64,000 bases of DNA from Haloechinothrix_A salitolerans (GTDB lineage: Bacteria > Actinomycetota > Actinomycetes > Mycobacteriales > Pseudonocardiaceae): NCBI RefSeq assembly GCF_039544105.1, contig NZ_BAABLA010000027.1; one strand, given 5' to 3'. Position numbers and translations under genes: made by a program. Shown here in pieces: positions 26,490-36,289 of the stretch. The number at the start of each line of letters is the position of its first letter. Within the stretch, counting starts at the first letter, position 1. The notes below the pieces were generated by a model. It saw only the letters and a program-made list of their open reading frames with translations, was not told the DNA's origin and searched no databases.

Positions 26490-26775
26490 TATGCACATGC
26501 ACTCGCAAGCTCATCTCACGATGGTTAATCCTGTTACATCGCGTGCCACGTCGTGAGTGTTACAGATTTGGCACTCAATACCCCGTTTGTGGGACATCGA
26601 TGGCAGACAGTGATGAATTCGTTCAAATACTTACCCAATCGATCCCCCCACTGACCCTCTCGGGCGGCTAGAGTGCTCTCCACGACACCACTTTCGGTCC
26701 ATAGCTGGCGCGGCTACATGGCCGAGAGTGCCTGTGCCGGTCGGGGGGCACGACCGACTCCAGGGAGGTAGTGAC

Positions 26776-27492
26776 GTGGCTACCGTCGGCTTTACACAGG
26801 CCGTTCGATCCACGCCAGCCGGCAACCTGCCGGCAAGCATGGTTCCGCATCCGCGGGAAGAGCTGTTCTCGGTGCTCGTGGTCGATGACCACCCGTTGCT
26901 GAGAGAGGCGATTTCCGCACGACTCGCACAAATGGGTGCGGGTACCGTTCACGAGGCCGCCACGGTGGCCGAGGCGAGGTTACGGGCGTCGGCCACTGGG
27001 CCGTGCGATCTCGCGATCCTCGACCTCGGGTTGCCTGATGGCAGCGGCATCGAGCTGGTTACGGAGCTCCGTAGCCACGGGTGGCCTCGCGTCGTGGTGC
27101 TCGCATCGTCCGATGACCCGTACGCGGTACGGGCTGCGTTCCAGGCAGGTGCCCAGGCGTACCTGCTGAAATCGGCATCACCAGTCGCGGTGACCGACGG
27201 CGTCCGCAGGGTGCTCGAAGGTGGGGTGTACGCCGATCCCGGCGTCGCTCCGATACTGGCGACCGGAACGAGGGTGCCTGGCACCGACAACACCCCGCGT
27301 GAGTTGTCCTCGCGTGAGGTGCAGGTGTTGCAGCTCGTCGCGGACGGACAGTCCAACAAGGAAATCGGTGAGGAGCTCAACCTCTCCGCGCTCACGGTGA
27401 AGTCTCACCTGTCGCGGATTGGCCGCAAGCTCGGCACCGGTGACCGGGCGCAGATGGTCGCCCTCGCCATGCGCGCGGGCGTCATTCGCTGA
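26776..27492 (+). CDS. Response regulator, NarL/LuxR type
   Basis: 238 residues from GTG 26776, with GGGAGG upstream. The receiver domain (about 33-150) has the acidic pair DD in LVVDDHP, the phosphoryl Asp in LAILDLGLPDG, the Ser in VVLASSDD, and Lys in YLLKSAS. A LuxR helix-turn-helix follows: ELSSREVQVLQLVADGQSNK and LSALTVKSHLSRIGRKLG (about 175-230). No partner kinase adjoins it, so it is an orphan. It has its own promoter region and a terminator. Confidence 0.88.
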   Translation: MATVGFTQAVRSTPAGNLPASMVPHPREELFSVLVVDDHPLLREAISARLAQMGAGTVHEAATVAEARLRASATGPCDLAILDLGLPDGSGIELVTELRSHGWPRVVVLASSDDPYAVRAAFQAGAQAYLLKSASPVAVTDGVRRVLEGGVYADPGVAPILATGTRVPGTDNTPRELSSREVQVLQLVADGQSNKEIGEELNLSALTVKSHLSRIGRKLGTGDRAQMVALAMRAGVIR

Positions 27493-27499
27493 TCACGGG

Positions 27500-27538
27500 C
27501 CCTACGGGACGGACGGCACATCCGTCCGTCCCGTAGGG
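27500..27538 (+). terminator. Rho-independent terminator after the response regulator
   Basis: Perfect 17-bp arms 27500-27516 and 27522-27538 (ccctacgggac core) with a 5-base loop, followed by ttt. It begins 8 bases after the stop and ends 10 bases before the RNase D start. Confidence 0.75.
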
Positions 27539-27547
27539 TTTCAGTCC

Positions 27548-28816
27548 GTGACGGACTTCTCGGACGCACCCGGCGCTGACGGCATGGGCGGTGACGATCT
27601 CGCGGACCAGGTGACGGTGACCCCGTTGCACCAGCCGAGGGATGGCATACCCGACGTCGTCGACGACGACACAGCGCTGAGGCGCGCCTGCGCACGGATC
27701 GCCGAGGGCAGCGGCGCGATCGCCGTCGACACCGAACGGGCATCCGGCTACCGCTATTGGCCCAAGGCCTACCTCATTCAGGTGCGCCGCGAAGGCGCTG
27801 GCACGCACCTGATCGATCCCATCGCGCTGGACGGCGAGCTGACCCCGCTCGCCGACGTCCTCAACGACGCCCCGTGGGTGCTGCACGCCGCGTCCCAGGA
27901 CCTGCCTTGCCTCGCCGAACTCGACCTGTATCCGGCCGCGCTGTTCGACACCGAACTCGCGGCACGGCTCGCCGGGTATCAGCGGGTGGCGCTGGGCACA
28001 ATCGTCGAGCAGCTCCTTGGCTACCGGCTGGAGAAGGGTCACAGCGCGGCCGACTGGTCCACTCGCCCGCTGCCCGCCGCCTGGTTGAACTACGCGGCGC
28101 TCGACGTCGAACTGCTGCTGGCGCTACGTGACCGGCTCGCCGAGGAACTGGAGCGGCAGGGCAAGCTCGCGTGGGCGGAGCAGGAGTTCGAGGCCGTCCG
28201 CACCGCCCCCGCGCCAGAGCCGAAAGCCGAACCATGGCGACGTACGTCAGGCATCCACAAGATCCGCACGCCACGGGCGTTGGCCACCGTCCGGGCGCTG
28301 TGGCACGCGCGGGACCAGCTCGCCCGCAAGCGTGACCGCGCGCCGGGCCGGGTGCTGCCCGATAGCGCCATCATCGCCGCCGCCAGCGCCGATCCGCGCA
28401 CCGTAGAACAACTACGCGCGCTGCCGGTATTCGGCGGCAAAATGCAGCGACGGTTGTCACCGATGTGGCTACGGCACATCCAGGCCGCGCGGGGCCTGCC
28501 CAAAGCGGAGCTGCCCAGCGCGGCGCAGAACAACGGCGGTCCCCCGCCGCCGAACCGATGGGCCGACCGCGACCCGGACGCCGCGGCCAGGCTCTCCGCC
28601 GCCCGCACCGGGCTCACCGAACTGGCTGAGCGGCTTCAGCTGCCGGTGGAGAACCTGCTACTGCCAGACCTGGTCCGCCGACTGTGCTGGGAGCCGCCCG
28701 ACGACGTCTCCCCCGACGCCGTCGCGGCGGAGCTGGCCGCGCGCGGAGCCCGCCCGTGGCAGATCGAACAGACCGCGGAGCTGCTGAGTGAGGCGCTGCG
28801 CTCACGTGCTGGGTAG
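27548..28816 (+). CDS. rnd: RNase D-like 3'-5' exonuclease with HRDC domain
   Basis: 422 residues from GTG 27548. DEDD exonuclease motifs: AVDTERASGYRY (Exo I, about 60), LHAASQDLPCL (Exo II, about 117) and LNYAALDVELL (Exo III, about 182). An HRDC domain follows at about 235-315 (ALWHARDQLARKRDRAPGRV). RNase D trims tRNA and other stable RNA 3' ends. M. tuberculosis Rv2681 occupies the same position. Its 3' end overlaps the convergent kinase gene by 15 bases. Confidence 0.85.
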   Translation: MTDFSDAPGADGMGGDDLADQVTVTPLHQPRDGIPDVVDDDTALRRACARIAEGSGAIAVDTERASGYRYWPKAYLIQVRREGAGTHLIDPIALDGELTPLADVLNDAPWVLHAASQDLPCLAELDLYPAALFDTELAARLAGYQRVALGTIVEQLLGYRLEKGHSAADWSTRPLPAAWLNYAALDVELLLALRDRLAEELERQGKLAWAEQEFEAVRTAPAPEPKAEPWRRTSGIHKIRTPRALATVRALWHARDQLARKRDRAPGRVLPDSAIIAAASADPRTVEQLRALPVFGGKMQRRLSPMWLRHIQAARGLPKAELPSAAQNNGGPPPPNRWADRDPDAAARLSAARTGLTELAERLQLPVENLLLPDLVRRLCWEPPDDVSPDAVAAELAARGARPWQIEQTAELLSEALRSRAG

Positions 28817-29938
28817 CGCCACCGTCACCGCCAACCCACCGCCGACCACCGGCTCCGCGGCGACCGTGCCCTCGTGAGCGTCCACGGCGGCCCGCACGAT
28901 GGAAAGCCCCAGACCCGCGCCTGAGCGCCCAGTGCGGCCTCCGCCACCTCGGTGGAACGGCTCGAACAGTTCGGTCACCGTGGCCGGGTCAATCAGCGGA
29001 CCCGACGAGCGCACGGTCAACGTCGAGTGCGTGGCGAATGCCTCGGTGCGCACGGTGATCCAGCCACCGTCGACGTTGTGCCGGACGGCGTTCTCCAGCA
29101 GGTTGCCCGCCACCCGCTCCAGCAGCGCCGGATCACCCACCGCGGGCGCGGGCGCGGCTGACAGCTCCACCCGCAAGCCGCGCTGCTCTGCTTCCTCGGA
29201 TACCGCCCGCCACGCGGTGCTGAGCACCGTGCCGAGGTCTACCGGCTCCCGCACGGCCAGCCCGGTGGCGTCGGTACGCGCCAGCAGCAACAACGCGCCG
29301 ACCAGTTGCTCGGCGCGCCGGGTGGCTGTACGCACCACCTCCGCCATCCGCCGCAGTTCGGCTTCGTCGGCTGTGGCGTCGGCGAGGGTGACGTCCAGCT
29401 CGGTGCGGATCACCGTCAGCGGCGTGCGCAGTTCGTGGCTGGCGTTGGCGACGAACCGCCGTTGCGCGTCGAACGCCCCGGCGAGCCGGTCCAGCATGTC
29501 GTCGATGGTCTCGGCCAGCACGGCCAACTCATCGCGCGGTCGCAGCTCCCCGATCCGCTCGTCCAACGACTCGGCGGACAGACGGCGCGCCGTGCCCGCG
29601 ATCTCCGCGAGCGGGCGTAGCACCCGTGAGGTCAGCGTCCATGCCAGAATCCCAGCGGCGAGCACCACGAATCCGAACGCCAGCCCACCGGCGAGCAGCA
29701 CCCGCTCGCGCGCCTGCTCACGCAGATGATCCGCCAGCGCGGACGCCTCCACCTGGACGCCGTCGACCTCCACCATCGTGCCAGGCGGCATCTGCGGCAC
29801 GGCGGCAACGGAGTCACGCACCAGCAGCCACGCCAGTACCAGCAACGCGGCACTGACACCGGCCGTAAGGCACACGGCGAGCAACGTGATACGCCCGCGG
29901 AGTCCGCGGGCGGGAGCCAGCCCCCGCCAGCCGCTCAC
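28802..29938 (-). CDS. Two-component sensor histidine kinase
   Basis: 378 residues from GTG 29938, overlapping the regulator stop by 4 bases (GTGA). Two TM helices (about 17-39 and 82-104) enclose a short outer loop of about 40 residues, followed by HAMP, the H box ASHELRTPLTVIRTELD, the N box LLENAVRHNVDGG and the GAGLGLSIV ATP site. The small outer loop suggests sensing of the envelope or of a partner. Partner is the upstream OmpR-type regulator. Confidence 0.9.
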   Translation of the reverse strand: MSGWRGLAPARGLRGRITLLAVCLTAGVSAALLVLAWLLVRDSVAAVPQMPPGTMVEVDGVQVEASALADHLREQARERVLLAGGLAFGFVVLAAGILAWTLTSRVLRPLAEIAGTARRLSAESLDERIGELRPRDELAVLAETIDDMLDRLAGAFDAQRRFVANASHELRTPLTVIRTELDVTLADATADEAELRRMAEVVRTATRRAEQLVGALLLLARTDATGLAVREPVDLGTVLSTAWRAVSEEAEQRGLRVELSAAPAPAVGDPALLERVAGNLLENAVRHNVDGGWITVRTEAFATHSTLTVRSSGPLIDPATVTELFEPFHRGGGGRTGRSGAGLGLSIVRAAVDAHEGTVAAEPVVGGGLAVTVALPST

Positions 29939-30615
29939 GCGTTCGCGGCGGTCCCGGCTCCGGGCACCCGGTAGCCAGAGCCGACGACGGTCTCGATGAT
30001 GCCTGGCTCCCCAAGCTTCTTCCGTAGCGTCATCACGGTCACCCGCACCGTCGTGGTGAACGGGTCGGCGTTCTCGTCCCAAACCCGCTCCAGCAGTTCC
30101 TCGCTGCTGACGACCGCGCCGCCAGCGCCGAGCAGCACCTCGAGCACGCCGAACTCCTTGCGAGTCAGCTCGATCGGGCCGCTGTCGCGGTGCACGGTGC
30201 GTTTGGCTGGGTCGAGCCGGACGTCACCCGCCGTCAGCAGCGGTGGCTTCGCTGGAGTGGAACGCCTGCCGAGCGCGCGCACCCGAGCCACGAGTTCGGG
30301 GAAGGCGAACGGCTTGGCGAGATAGTCGTCCGCGCCGAGAGAGAGACCGGTAACGCGATCTTCCACCGTGCCACTCGCGGTCAGCATCAGCACGCGCGAG
30401 AGCTGGCCCGAGGCCACGATCTCCCGGCACAGCTCATCACCCGGCATCCCTGGCAGGTCGCGGTCGAGGACGATCACGTCGTAGCGGGTGATCATCGCCT
30501 TCTCATGGCCGTCGTCACCGTTGAGCGCGACGTCGACGGCCATGCCCTCGCGTCGCAGACCCCGCGCGACCGCTTCGGCCAGGGCCTCCTCGTCCTCTAC
30601 TACCAGTACTCGCAC
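29935..30615 (-). CDS. OmpR/PhoB-family response regulator
   Basis: 226 residues from ATG 30615. Receiver with VVEDEE, phosphoryl Asp in VIVLDRDLPGMPG (Asp 51 or close), Thr in MLTASGT and Lys in DYLAKPF. Winged-helix C-terminus, about 130-222, with ELTRKEFGVLEVLL and TTVRVTVMTLRKKLG. It resembles the CutR/CseB-type regulators of actinobacteria. Regulator and kinase form one operon; the regulator starts 32 bases after the dxs stop. Confidence 0.9.
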   Translation of the reverse strand: MRVLVVEDEEALAEAVARGLRREGMAVDVALNGDDGHEKAMITRYDVIVLDRDLPGMPGDELCREIVASGQLSRVLMLTASGTVEDRVTGLSLGADDYLAKPFAFPELVARVRALGRRSTPAKPPLLTAGDVRLDPAKRTVHRDSGPIELTRKEFGVLEVLLGAGGAVVSSEELLERVWDENADPFTTTVRVTVMTLRKKLGEPGIIETVVGSGYRVPGAGTAANA

Positions 30616-30647
30616 GTCGTTACCGTGCCACAGGTCACGGAGGGGGC

Positions 30648-32609
30648 TCAGTTCGGGCTCTCCGGAGTGGTTTCGTCCACCACGGCGCGGTTGTCCAGTT
30701 CCGCATCGGCGACGACGCCGTCCAGCCGGTCAGCCACCCACTCGGTCACCCGACGCGCGACGTCCTGCGCGGTCAGACCGAGCGAGGCGAGCACCTCGCC
30801 CCGTGAGGCGTGGGAGTGGAACCGCTGCGGCACACCGATGTCGCGCAACGGGACGTCGACGTCGGCGTCCCGCAGCGCCTGCGCGAACGCCGTGCCGAAA
30901 CCGCCGTGCCGCCCGCTGTCCTCCACCGACACGACCAGCCGGTGCCGCCGCGCGAGGGCGACCAGTTCCTCCGGAACCGGCAGCACCCAGCGCGGGTCTA
31001 CCACGGTGACGCCGATGCCCTGGTCGGCGAGCTTGTCGGCGGCGTCGAGACCGAGCTGGCCGAACGCGCCAACCACGACAAGGAGGACGTCGGTGCCGGA
31101 CTCGGAGGCAGTGCTTGTGGCTTCCCGCAGCACGTCGACGGCGCCTTCCCGACGCACCGCCTCGATCGGCGCGCCCACTTTGCCGCGCGAGAACCGCAGT
31201 GCGGTGGGTCCGTCGGAGACCGCGACCGCCTCGCGCAGTTCCTCCCGCAGCGTAGGCTCGTCACGCGGCGCGGCCACGCGCATGCCGGGCACCATGCCCA
31301 GTAGCGACAGATCCCACATGCCGTGGTGGCTCGCTCCGTCCGGGCCGGTGATGCCCGCACGGTCCAGCACGAACGTCACCGCCTGCTTGTGCAGCGCGAC
31401 GTCCATCAGCATCTGGTCGAACGCCCGATTCAGGAACGTCGAGTAGAGCGCCACGACCGGATGCATGCCGCCCATCGCGAGTCCCGCCGCCGAGGTCACC
31501 GCGTGCTGCTCGGCGATACCAACGTCGAACACGCGCTCCGGGTGCACCTCCGCGAGCTTGTGCAGGCCGGTGGAGTGCAGCATCGCCGCCGTGATGCCGA
31601 CGATGTCCGAGCGGTTCTCCGCGACCCGCACCAGTTCGTCGCCGAACACCGACGTCCAGCTGGTGCCCTTGCTGGCGGGGGGCTTGCCGGTCGCCGGATC
31701 CACGGCGGCCGTTTGGTGCATCTGGTCGATCTCGTCGTTGACGGCGGGCTCATAGCCATGCCCCTTCTGCGTGACCGCGTGCACGATCACCGGCTGCCGG
31801 AACGCCTTCGCGCGCGTGAGCGCGGACTCCAGCGCGTGAAGATCGTGCCCGTCGACCGGGCCGAGGTACTTGAGCCCGAGATCGGAGAACAGCGCCTGCG
31901 GGCTCAGCGCGTCCTTGAGACCCGCCTTGGCGGCGTGCGCGGCCGCGTACATCGGCTTGCCCACCACTGGGGTGTGCTGCAGCAGCTCCTTGCCGCGTCG
32001 CAGGAACCGCTCGTAGCCGGGCTGCAACCGCAGCGAGGCGAGGCGCTCGGCGATACCGCCGATGGTGGGCAGGTAGGAACGGCCGTTGTCGTTGACGACG
32101 ATCACGACGGGGCGCTCAGACGCCGCGATGTTGTTCAGCGCCTCCCAACACATGCCGCCGGTCAGCGCGCCGTCGCCCACGACGGCGACGACGGTACGGC
32201 CGTCGGCGCCGGACAGCTCGAACGCCTTCGCCATGCCATCCGCGTAGGACAGGGCGGTGGAAGCGTGGCTGTTCTCGACATGGTCGTGCTCGCTCTCGTC
32301 GCGCGCCGGATAGCCGGAGACACCGCCGCGCTGCCGGAGCAGGTCGAAACCGTCCAGCCTGCCGGTGAGCATCTTGTGCACGTAGCTCTGGTGCCCGACG
32401 TCCCAGATCAGCGCGTCCTTGGGCGACTCGAACACCCGGTGCAGCGCCAGCGTCAGCTCGACGACGCCGAGGTTCGGGCCGAGGTGCCCACCGGCGGCGC
32501 TGACCTTGTCGATGAGAAACTCCCTGATCTCAGCCGCGAGCTGAATCAGTTCGTCCTCACTGAGCCGGGTGAGATCCCGGGGTTCCTGCACGGTTTCGAG
32601 CAACGTCAC
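30648..32609 (-). CDS. dxs: 1-deoxy-D-xylulose-5-phosphate synthase
   Basis: 653 residues from GTG 32609, with GAGGTGGAG upstream. The thiamine-diphosphate motif VVGDGALTGGMCWEALNN (about 153), the N-terminal His in GGHLGPNLGVVELT, and the transketolase domain with AEQHAVTSAAGLAMGG are all visible. It condenses pyruvate and glyceraldehyde-3-phosphate to DXP, the first step of the MEP isoprenoid pathway. The position after RNase D matches M. tuberculosis dxs1 (Rv2682c). Confidence 0.94.
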   Translation of the reverse strand: MTLLETVQEPRDLTRLSEDELIQLAAEIREFLIDKVSAAGGHLGPNLGVVELTLALHRVFESPKDALIWDVGHQSYVHKMLTGRLDGFDLLRQRGGVSGYPARDESEHDHVENSHASTALSYADGMAKAFELSGADGRTVVAVVGDGALTGGMCWEALNNIAASERPVVIVVNDNGRSYLPTIGGIAERLASLRLQPGYERFLRRGKELLQHTPVVGKPMYAAAHAAKAGLKDALSPQALFSDLGLKYLGPVDGHDLHALESALTRAKAFRQPVIVHAVTQKGHGYEPAVNDEIDQMHQTAAVDPATGKPPASKGTSWTSVFGDELVRVAENRSDIVGITAAMLHSTGLHKLAEVHPERVFDVGIAEQHAVTSAAGLAMGGMHPVVALYSTFLNRAFDQMLMDVALHKQAVTFVLDRAGITGPDGASHHGMWDLSLLGMVPGMRVAAPRDEPTLREELREAVAVSDGPTALRFSRGKVGAPIEAVRREGAVDVLREATSTASESGTDVLLVVVGAFGQLGLDAADKLADQGIGVTVVDPRWVLPVPEELVALARRHRLVVSVEDSGRHGGFGTAFAQALRDADVDVPLRDIGVPQRFHSHASRGEVLASLGLTAQDVARRVTEWVADRLDGVVADAELDNRAVVDETTPESPN

Positions 32610-32715
32610 GCTCCACCTCGTCTCCAGCCCATGTCCTGGGAACCGTTCTACCAGTCTAGGAGCGCGACCCCACCCCACGTTGCCACCCGGCCGTTGTGAG
32701 GCCCACTACGCGGTG

Positions 32716-33963
32716 CTAAAGGCGGGGTGTCAGCAGCGCGACGCACTCGACGTGGTGAGTCCGCGGGAACGCGTCGAACGCACGCAGTTCGGATAGCTGG
32801 TAGCCGTGACTGGCGAGTAGCGCCACATCCCGGGCGAGCGCCGCCGGATCGCACGCGACGTAGACGATCCGTTCGGGTTCGCGGGTCGCGATGGCGTCGA
32901 TGACGGCCTTGCCCGCGCCCTTGCGGGGCGGGTCGAGCACGACTACTTGGGGCAGCCCGCTGAGGCGGTCGAGCTGCCGCGCGACGCCGCCCTGCCGCCA
33001 CTCCACCTGCCACAGGTCGGCCAACACGCGTTCGCCGTCAGCGACCGCCCGCCGGGACGACTCGACGGCGACGACGTGACCGTCCGCGCCCACTTGTTCG
33101 GCCAGCACAGCGGTGAACAGCCCAACCCCCGCGTAGAGGTCCCAGGCCAGTGCGCCCGCATCCGCTCGCGCCCACTCGGCCACGACGCCCGCGAACGCGT
33201 CCGCGGCGGCCGGGTGCACCTGCCAGAATCCGTGCGCGTCGAACCGCCAGTCGCGTCCAGCCGCGCGCTCGCGCGCCTGCCCGCCGGCGTGCTGTCGGTG
33301 TTTCGTCCTGCCTCGCACGGTTTCGCTGGACCGCACGTGCACGCGTCCAGCGCCATCCTTGGTCACCTCGATGTCAGCGCCTGGCCGCCAACGGCGAGCA
33401 AGGACGTCGTCCAGCGCGCCAGGCGCCGCGATCGCACAGCCGTGGCCTTCCAGTGGGATCACCTGGTGGCTGCGGTGCGCGCGCAGTCCCGCGCGGCCGT
33501 CCTTACCCGCGACGAGCCGGGTACGGGTGCGCCAGCCCAACGACCCCCCGGGTAGTTCCTCGACCTCGACGTCCCACTCGATCCCGGCGAGCCGCCTGAG
33601 CTGTTCGGCGACGACGGCGGCCTTGAGCTCGCGTTGCGTTGCGGGCGATGCGTGCTGCCAGTCGCAACCACCGCAACCACCCGGCCCGGACAGCGGGCAC
33701 GGTGGCGTCACCCTGCCTGGCGCGGCCTCGTGGATTTCGACGGCGTCGGCTCGGCAGAACGACCCGCCGTTGTCCTCGGTCACCACGGCTCGCACGCGCT
33801 CCCCTGGGAGACAATGCCGGACGAAGATCACCCTGCCATCGTGCCGGGCGACGCAGTGGCCGCCGTGCGCGACGGCGTCGATGGTGAGATCGAGATGCTG
33901 TCCCCGCCAGTTCGCGGCGTCGGCAACATCGGAACCCGATGCGGACTGTCGGTCGGTAGACAT
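32716..33963 (-). CDS. TrmA/RumA-family RNA (uracil-5-)-methyltransferase
   Basis: 415 residues from ATG 33963. A TRAM domain (about 23-80) is followed by the iron-sulfur Cys cluster CPLSGPGGCGGC (about 93-104), the SAM-binding motif LYAGVGLF, DPPRKGAGK, and the region VYVACDPAALARD that carries the catalytic Cys. Methylates a specific uridine in tRNA or 23S rRNA; which one cannot be told. It is divergent from ceoB, 54 bases away. In M. tuberculosis an amino-acid permease gene (Rv2690c) lies between, absent here. Confidence 0.88.
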   Translation of the reverse strand: MSTDRQSASGSDVADAANWRGQHLDLTIDAVAHGGHCVARHDGRVIFVRHCLPGERVRAVVTEDNGGSFCRADAVEIHEAAPGRVTPPCPLSGPGGCGGCDWQHASPATQRELKAAVVAEQLRRLAGIEWDVEVEELPGGSLGWRTRTRLVAGKDGRAGLRAHRSHQVIPLEGHGCAIAAPGALDDVLARRWRPGADIEVTKDGAGRVHVRSSETVRGRTKHRQHAGGQARERAAGRDWRFDAHGFWQVHPAAADAFAGVVAEWARADAGALAWDLYAGVGLFTAVLAEQVGADGHVVAVESSRRAVADGERVLADLWQVEWRQGGVARQLDRLSGLPQVVVLDPPRKGAGKAVIDAIATREPERIVYVACDPAALARDVALLASHGYQLSELRAFDAFPRTHHVECVALLTPRL

Positions 33964-34017
33964 GAGACGTCAACAGTAGCCTGGTCGGCAGACAAGACGG
34001 TGTTGGGAGGTAGCGGC

Positions 34018-34680
34018 GTGCGCGTGATCATCATGGGGTGCGGACGGGTCGGCGCCTCGCTCGCGGGCGCGCTGGAACGCCTTGGGCACGAGGTAGCGGT
34101 CATCGACAAGAACCTGGAGTCGTTTCGCAGGCTCGGCAGCGACTTCCACGGCGACCAGGTTATCGGCACCGGCTTCGATCGGGATGTGCTGATCGATGCC
34201 GGAATCGAGCGAGCGAGCGCGTTCGCGGCGGTGTCCAGCGGGGACAACTCGAACATCATCTCGGCGCGGGTGGCTCGCGAGACGTTCGGCGTACCACGCG
34301 TCGTCGCCCGCATCTACGACTCGAAGCGCGCCGCCGTGTACGAGCGGCTTGGCATTCCCACCGTCGCGACGGTGCCGTGGACGACAGATCGGTTCCTGCG
34401 CTTACTGGTGCCGGACGGCGACACCGAGATGTGGCGCGACCCAACCGGCACGGTCACACTGCTGCGGCTGCCACTGCACGATTCCTGGAAGGAACACAGC
34501 GTGGCCAAGCTTCAAGACATGACCGGTGCTCGCGTCGCGTTCGTGAGCCGCTCCGGTGTCACCGCGGTGCCAGCCGAGAATGACTCGCTGCGCATGGTCG
34601 ACGACGTCTACGTCGCGACGTCATCGGCCGCGACCCGCGACATCACCGCGCTGATCGCCAACGAACCGAAGGGAACATGA
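34018..34680 (+). CDS. ceoB: TrkA-family K+ uptake regulator (CeoB)
   Basis: 220 residues from GTG 34018, with GGGAGG upstream. RCK-N Rossmann fold with GCGRVGASLAGALE (about 7-20), Asp in VAVIDKN, then an RCK-C domain. Such proteins bind NAD(H)/ATP and gate Trk/Ktr potassium transporters. Paired with CeoC as in M. tuberculosis (Rv2691-Rv2692). The membrane transporter subunit is not in the window. Confidence 0.9.
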   Translation: MRVIIMGCGRVGASLAGALERLGHEVAVIDKNLESFRRLGSDFHGDQVIGTGFDRDVLIDAGIERASAFAAVSSGDNSNIISARVARETFGVPRVVARIYDSKRAAVYERLGIPTVATVPWTTDRFLRLLVPDGDTEMWRDPTGTVTLLRLPLHDSWKEHSVAKLQDMTGARVAFVSRSGVTAVPAENDSLRMVDDVYVATSSAATRDITALIANEPKGT

Positions 34681-35333
34681 TGCGCGTCGCCATCGCGGGT
34701 GCTGGCGCCGTCGGACGGTCCATCGCCACCGAGTTGACCGGTGCTGGCCACGTGGTGATCCTTATCGAGCGGTACGCGGGCTCGTTCGAGCCGGAGAGCG
34801 TTGATCGGGCGGACTGGATCCTCGGCGACGCCTGCGAGGTGTCCACGCTCGAGGAGTCCGGGCTGGACGACTGCGACGTCGTCATAGCCGCGACCGGCGA
34901 CGACAAGGTCAACCTCGTGGTATCGCTGCTGGCCAAGGAGGAGTTCGAGGTGCCGCGCGTCGTGGCGCGCGTCAACGCGCCAGCCAACGAGTGGTTGTTC
35001 ACCGAGCAGTGGGGCGTGGACGCGGCGGTGTCCACCCCACGAATGCTGGCGGCGATGGTGGAGGAAGCCACCGGGCTCGGCGAGCTGGTGCGGCTGATGA
35101 CGTTCCGGCAAGGCCAGGCGGCCCTTGTGGAGATGACGCTGTCGGAGCACGCGGCGGTGGCAGGCAAGCTGGTACGCGACCTCGCGCTGCCCGCGGGCGC
35201 CACGCTGGTCGCGATCCTGCGCGGGCCGACCGCCATCGCACCCCAGCCGGACGACCGGCTCGATGCGGGCGACGAGCTGCTGTTCGTGGCGCGCGCCGAG
35301 ACCGAGTCCCAGCTCAGGCAGGCGCTTGGTTAG
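34677..35333 (+). CDS. ceoC: TrkA-family K+ uptake regulator (CeoC)
   Basis: 218 residues from ATG 34677, which overlaps the ceoB stop (ATGA). RCK-N with GAGAVGRSIATELTGAGH (about 9-26), Glu in VILIERY, and GDACEVSTLEESGLDDCDVVIAATG; RCK-C in the last third (LRDLALPAGATLV region). The two proteins probably form a mixed octameric gating ring. Confidence 0.9.
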   Translation: MMRVAIAGAGAVGRSIATELTGAGHVVILIERYAGSFEPESVDRADWILGDACEVSTLEESGLDDCDVVIAATGDDKVNLVVSLLAKEEFEVPRVVARVNAPANEWLFTEQWGVDAAVSTPRMLAAMVEEATGLGELVRLMTFRQGQAALVEMTLSEHAAVAGKLVRDLALPAGATLVAILRGPTAIAPQPDDRLDAGDELLFVARAETESQLRQALG

Positions 35334-35378
35334 CACCCCGCCGCGTCGTGTCCCCCGCTCCCGACGCCGTGTTCCGCG

Positions 35379-36275
35379 TTAGGAGTACTTCTCCCGCAGC
35401 CGCTGTTCGACGTCGACCTCGGCCTGTTCCCGTTCGGCGGCGAGTGCCTTGAGGCGGCGGTCAGAGCGGCGGATCGCCCAGATCACCACGATCAGCGCGA
35501 GCCCGAACAGCGGCAGTCCCATGGCGATCTTGGTGAACGCGAGCCAGCCGGTCAGGTTCTCGTCGTAGAGCCACTGCTGCACGGTGTAGCGAGCGAAGAA
35601 CACCACCGAGCAGGCAAGCGTGGCGATGTCGTAGGCCCGCAGCGACGGCTTGTCCTTGCGCCACGCCGTGCCCGTGCCATTGAGCAGGTTCCAGGCGACG
35701 CCTACCAGCGGCCAGCGCACCAGCACGGAGGCTACGAACACGCCGCCGTAGACCAGGCTGACCCAGATGCCCCAGAGGAAGAATCCGCGCGCTTCGCCGG
35801 TGCGGTACGCGATGAACGCCGCGATACCGACGCCAAGGAAACCCGATATCGCGGGCTGCACGGTCTCCTTGCGCACGACGCGCACGACGGTAATGATCGC
35901 GGCGCTGGCGAGTGCGCTCCAGATGCCGATGGTGAGGTTTCCGAGCGAGTTCGCCACCACGAACACGATCACCGGGATGGCTGAATACACCATTCCGGTG
36001 ACACCACCCATCTGCTCCAGCAGCGACTTCTCGTCGAGCTTGCGCCGCGCGTCCGCGGCGGCGTCCTCGCGGGTGACGCCCGTGCCGTCCGGCTGCGTAT
36101 CGGTGCCGTCGGAATGCGCGCCGGTGTCACTGGGCGCGTCAGCGGATTCGGCCTCGGCCTGTGCCTGCTCTACTCGGTCGGCCACGCGGGTCTCACGTTT
36201 CTGTCGTGGTGCGGCTTTCTGGGCTGGTACTCCTGCCAGCGTAGCGCCCAGCGGCGTGGACGCCGATGTGGTCAA
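35379..36275 (-). CDS. DUF3159 integral membrane protein
   Basis: 298 residues from TTG 36275; no ATG or GTG fits better. A charged N-terminus of about 85 residues (Asp/Glu/Ala-rich) precedes six or so TM helices (from GMVYSAIPVIVFVVANSLG) and a basic-acidic coiled C-terminus. Homologue of M. tuberculosis Rv2693c, next to ceoC there too. No function is known. Confidence 0.82.
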   Translation of the reverse strand: MTTSASTPLGATLAGVPAQKAAPRQKRETRVADRVEQAQAEAESADAPSDTGAHSDGTDTQPDGTGVTREDAAADARRKLDEKSLLEQMGGVTGMVYSAIPVIVFVVANSLGNLTIGIWSALASAAIITVVRVVRKETVQPAISGFLGVGIAAFIAYRTGEARGFFLWGIWVSLVYGGVFVASVLVRWPLVGVAWNLLNGTGTAWRKDKPSLRAYDIATLACSVVFFARYTVQQWLYDENLTGWLAFTKIAMGLPLFGLALIVVIWAIRRSDRRLKALAAEREQAEVDVEQRLREKYS

Positions 36276-36289
36276 CGATGATAAGGCGC

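Noticed and set aside
26550..26590. CIRCE/HrcA heat-shock operator from gagtg...cactc
   Set aside because: Only 5-bp arms in the wrong arrangement, and no chaperone gene follows.
31323..32699. 458-codon plus-strand frame over dxs
   Set aside because: Antisense shadow of dxs, which has clear motifs throughout.
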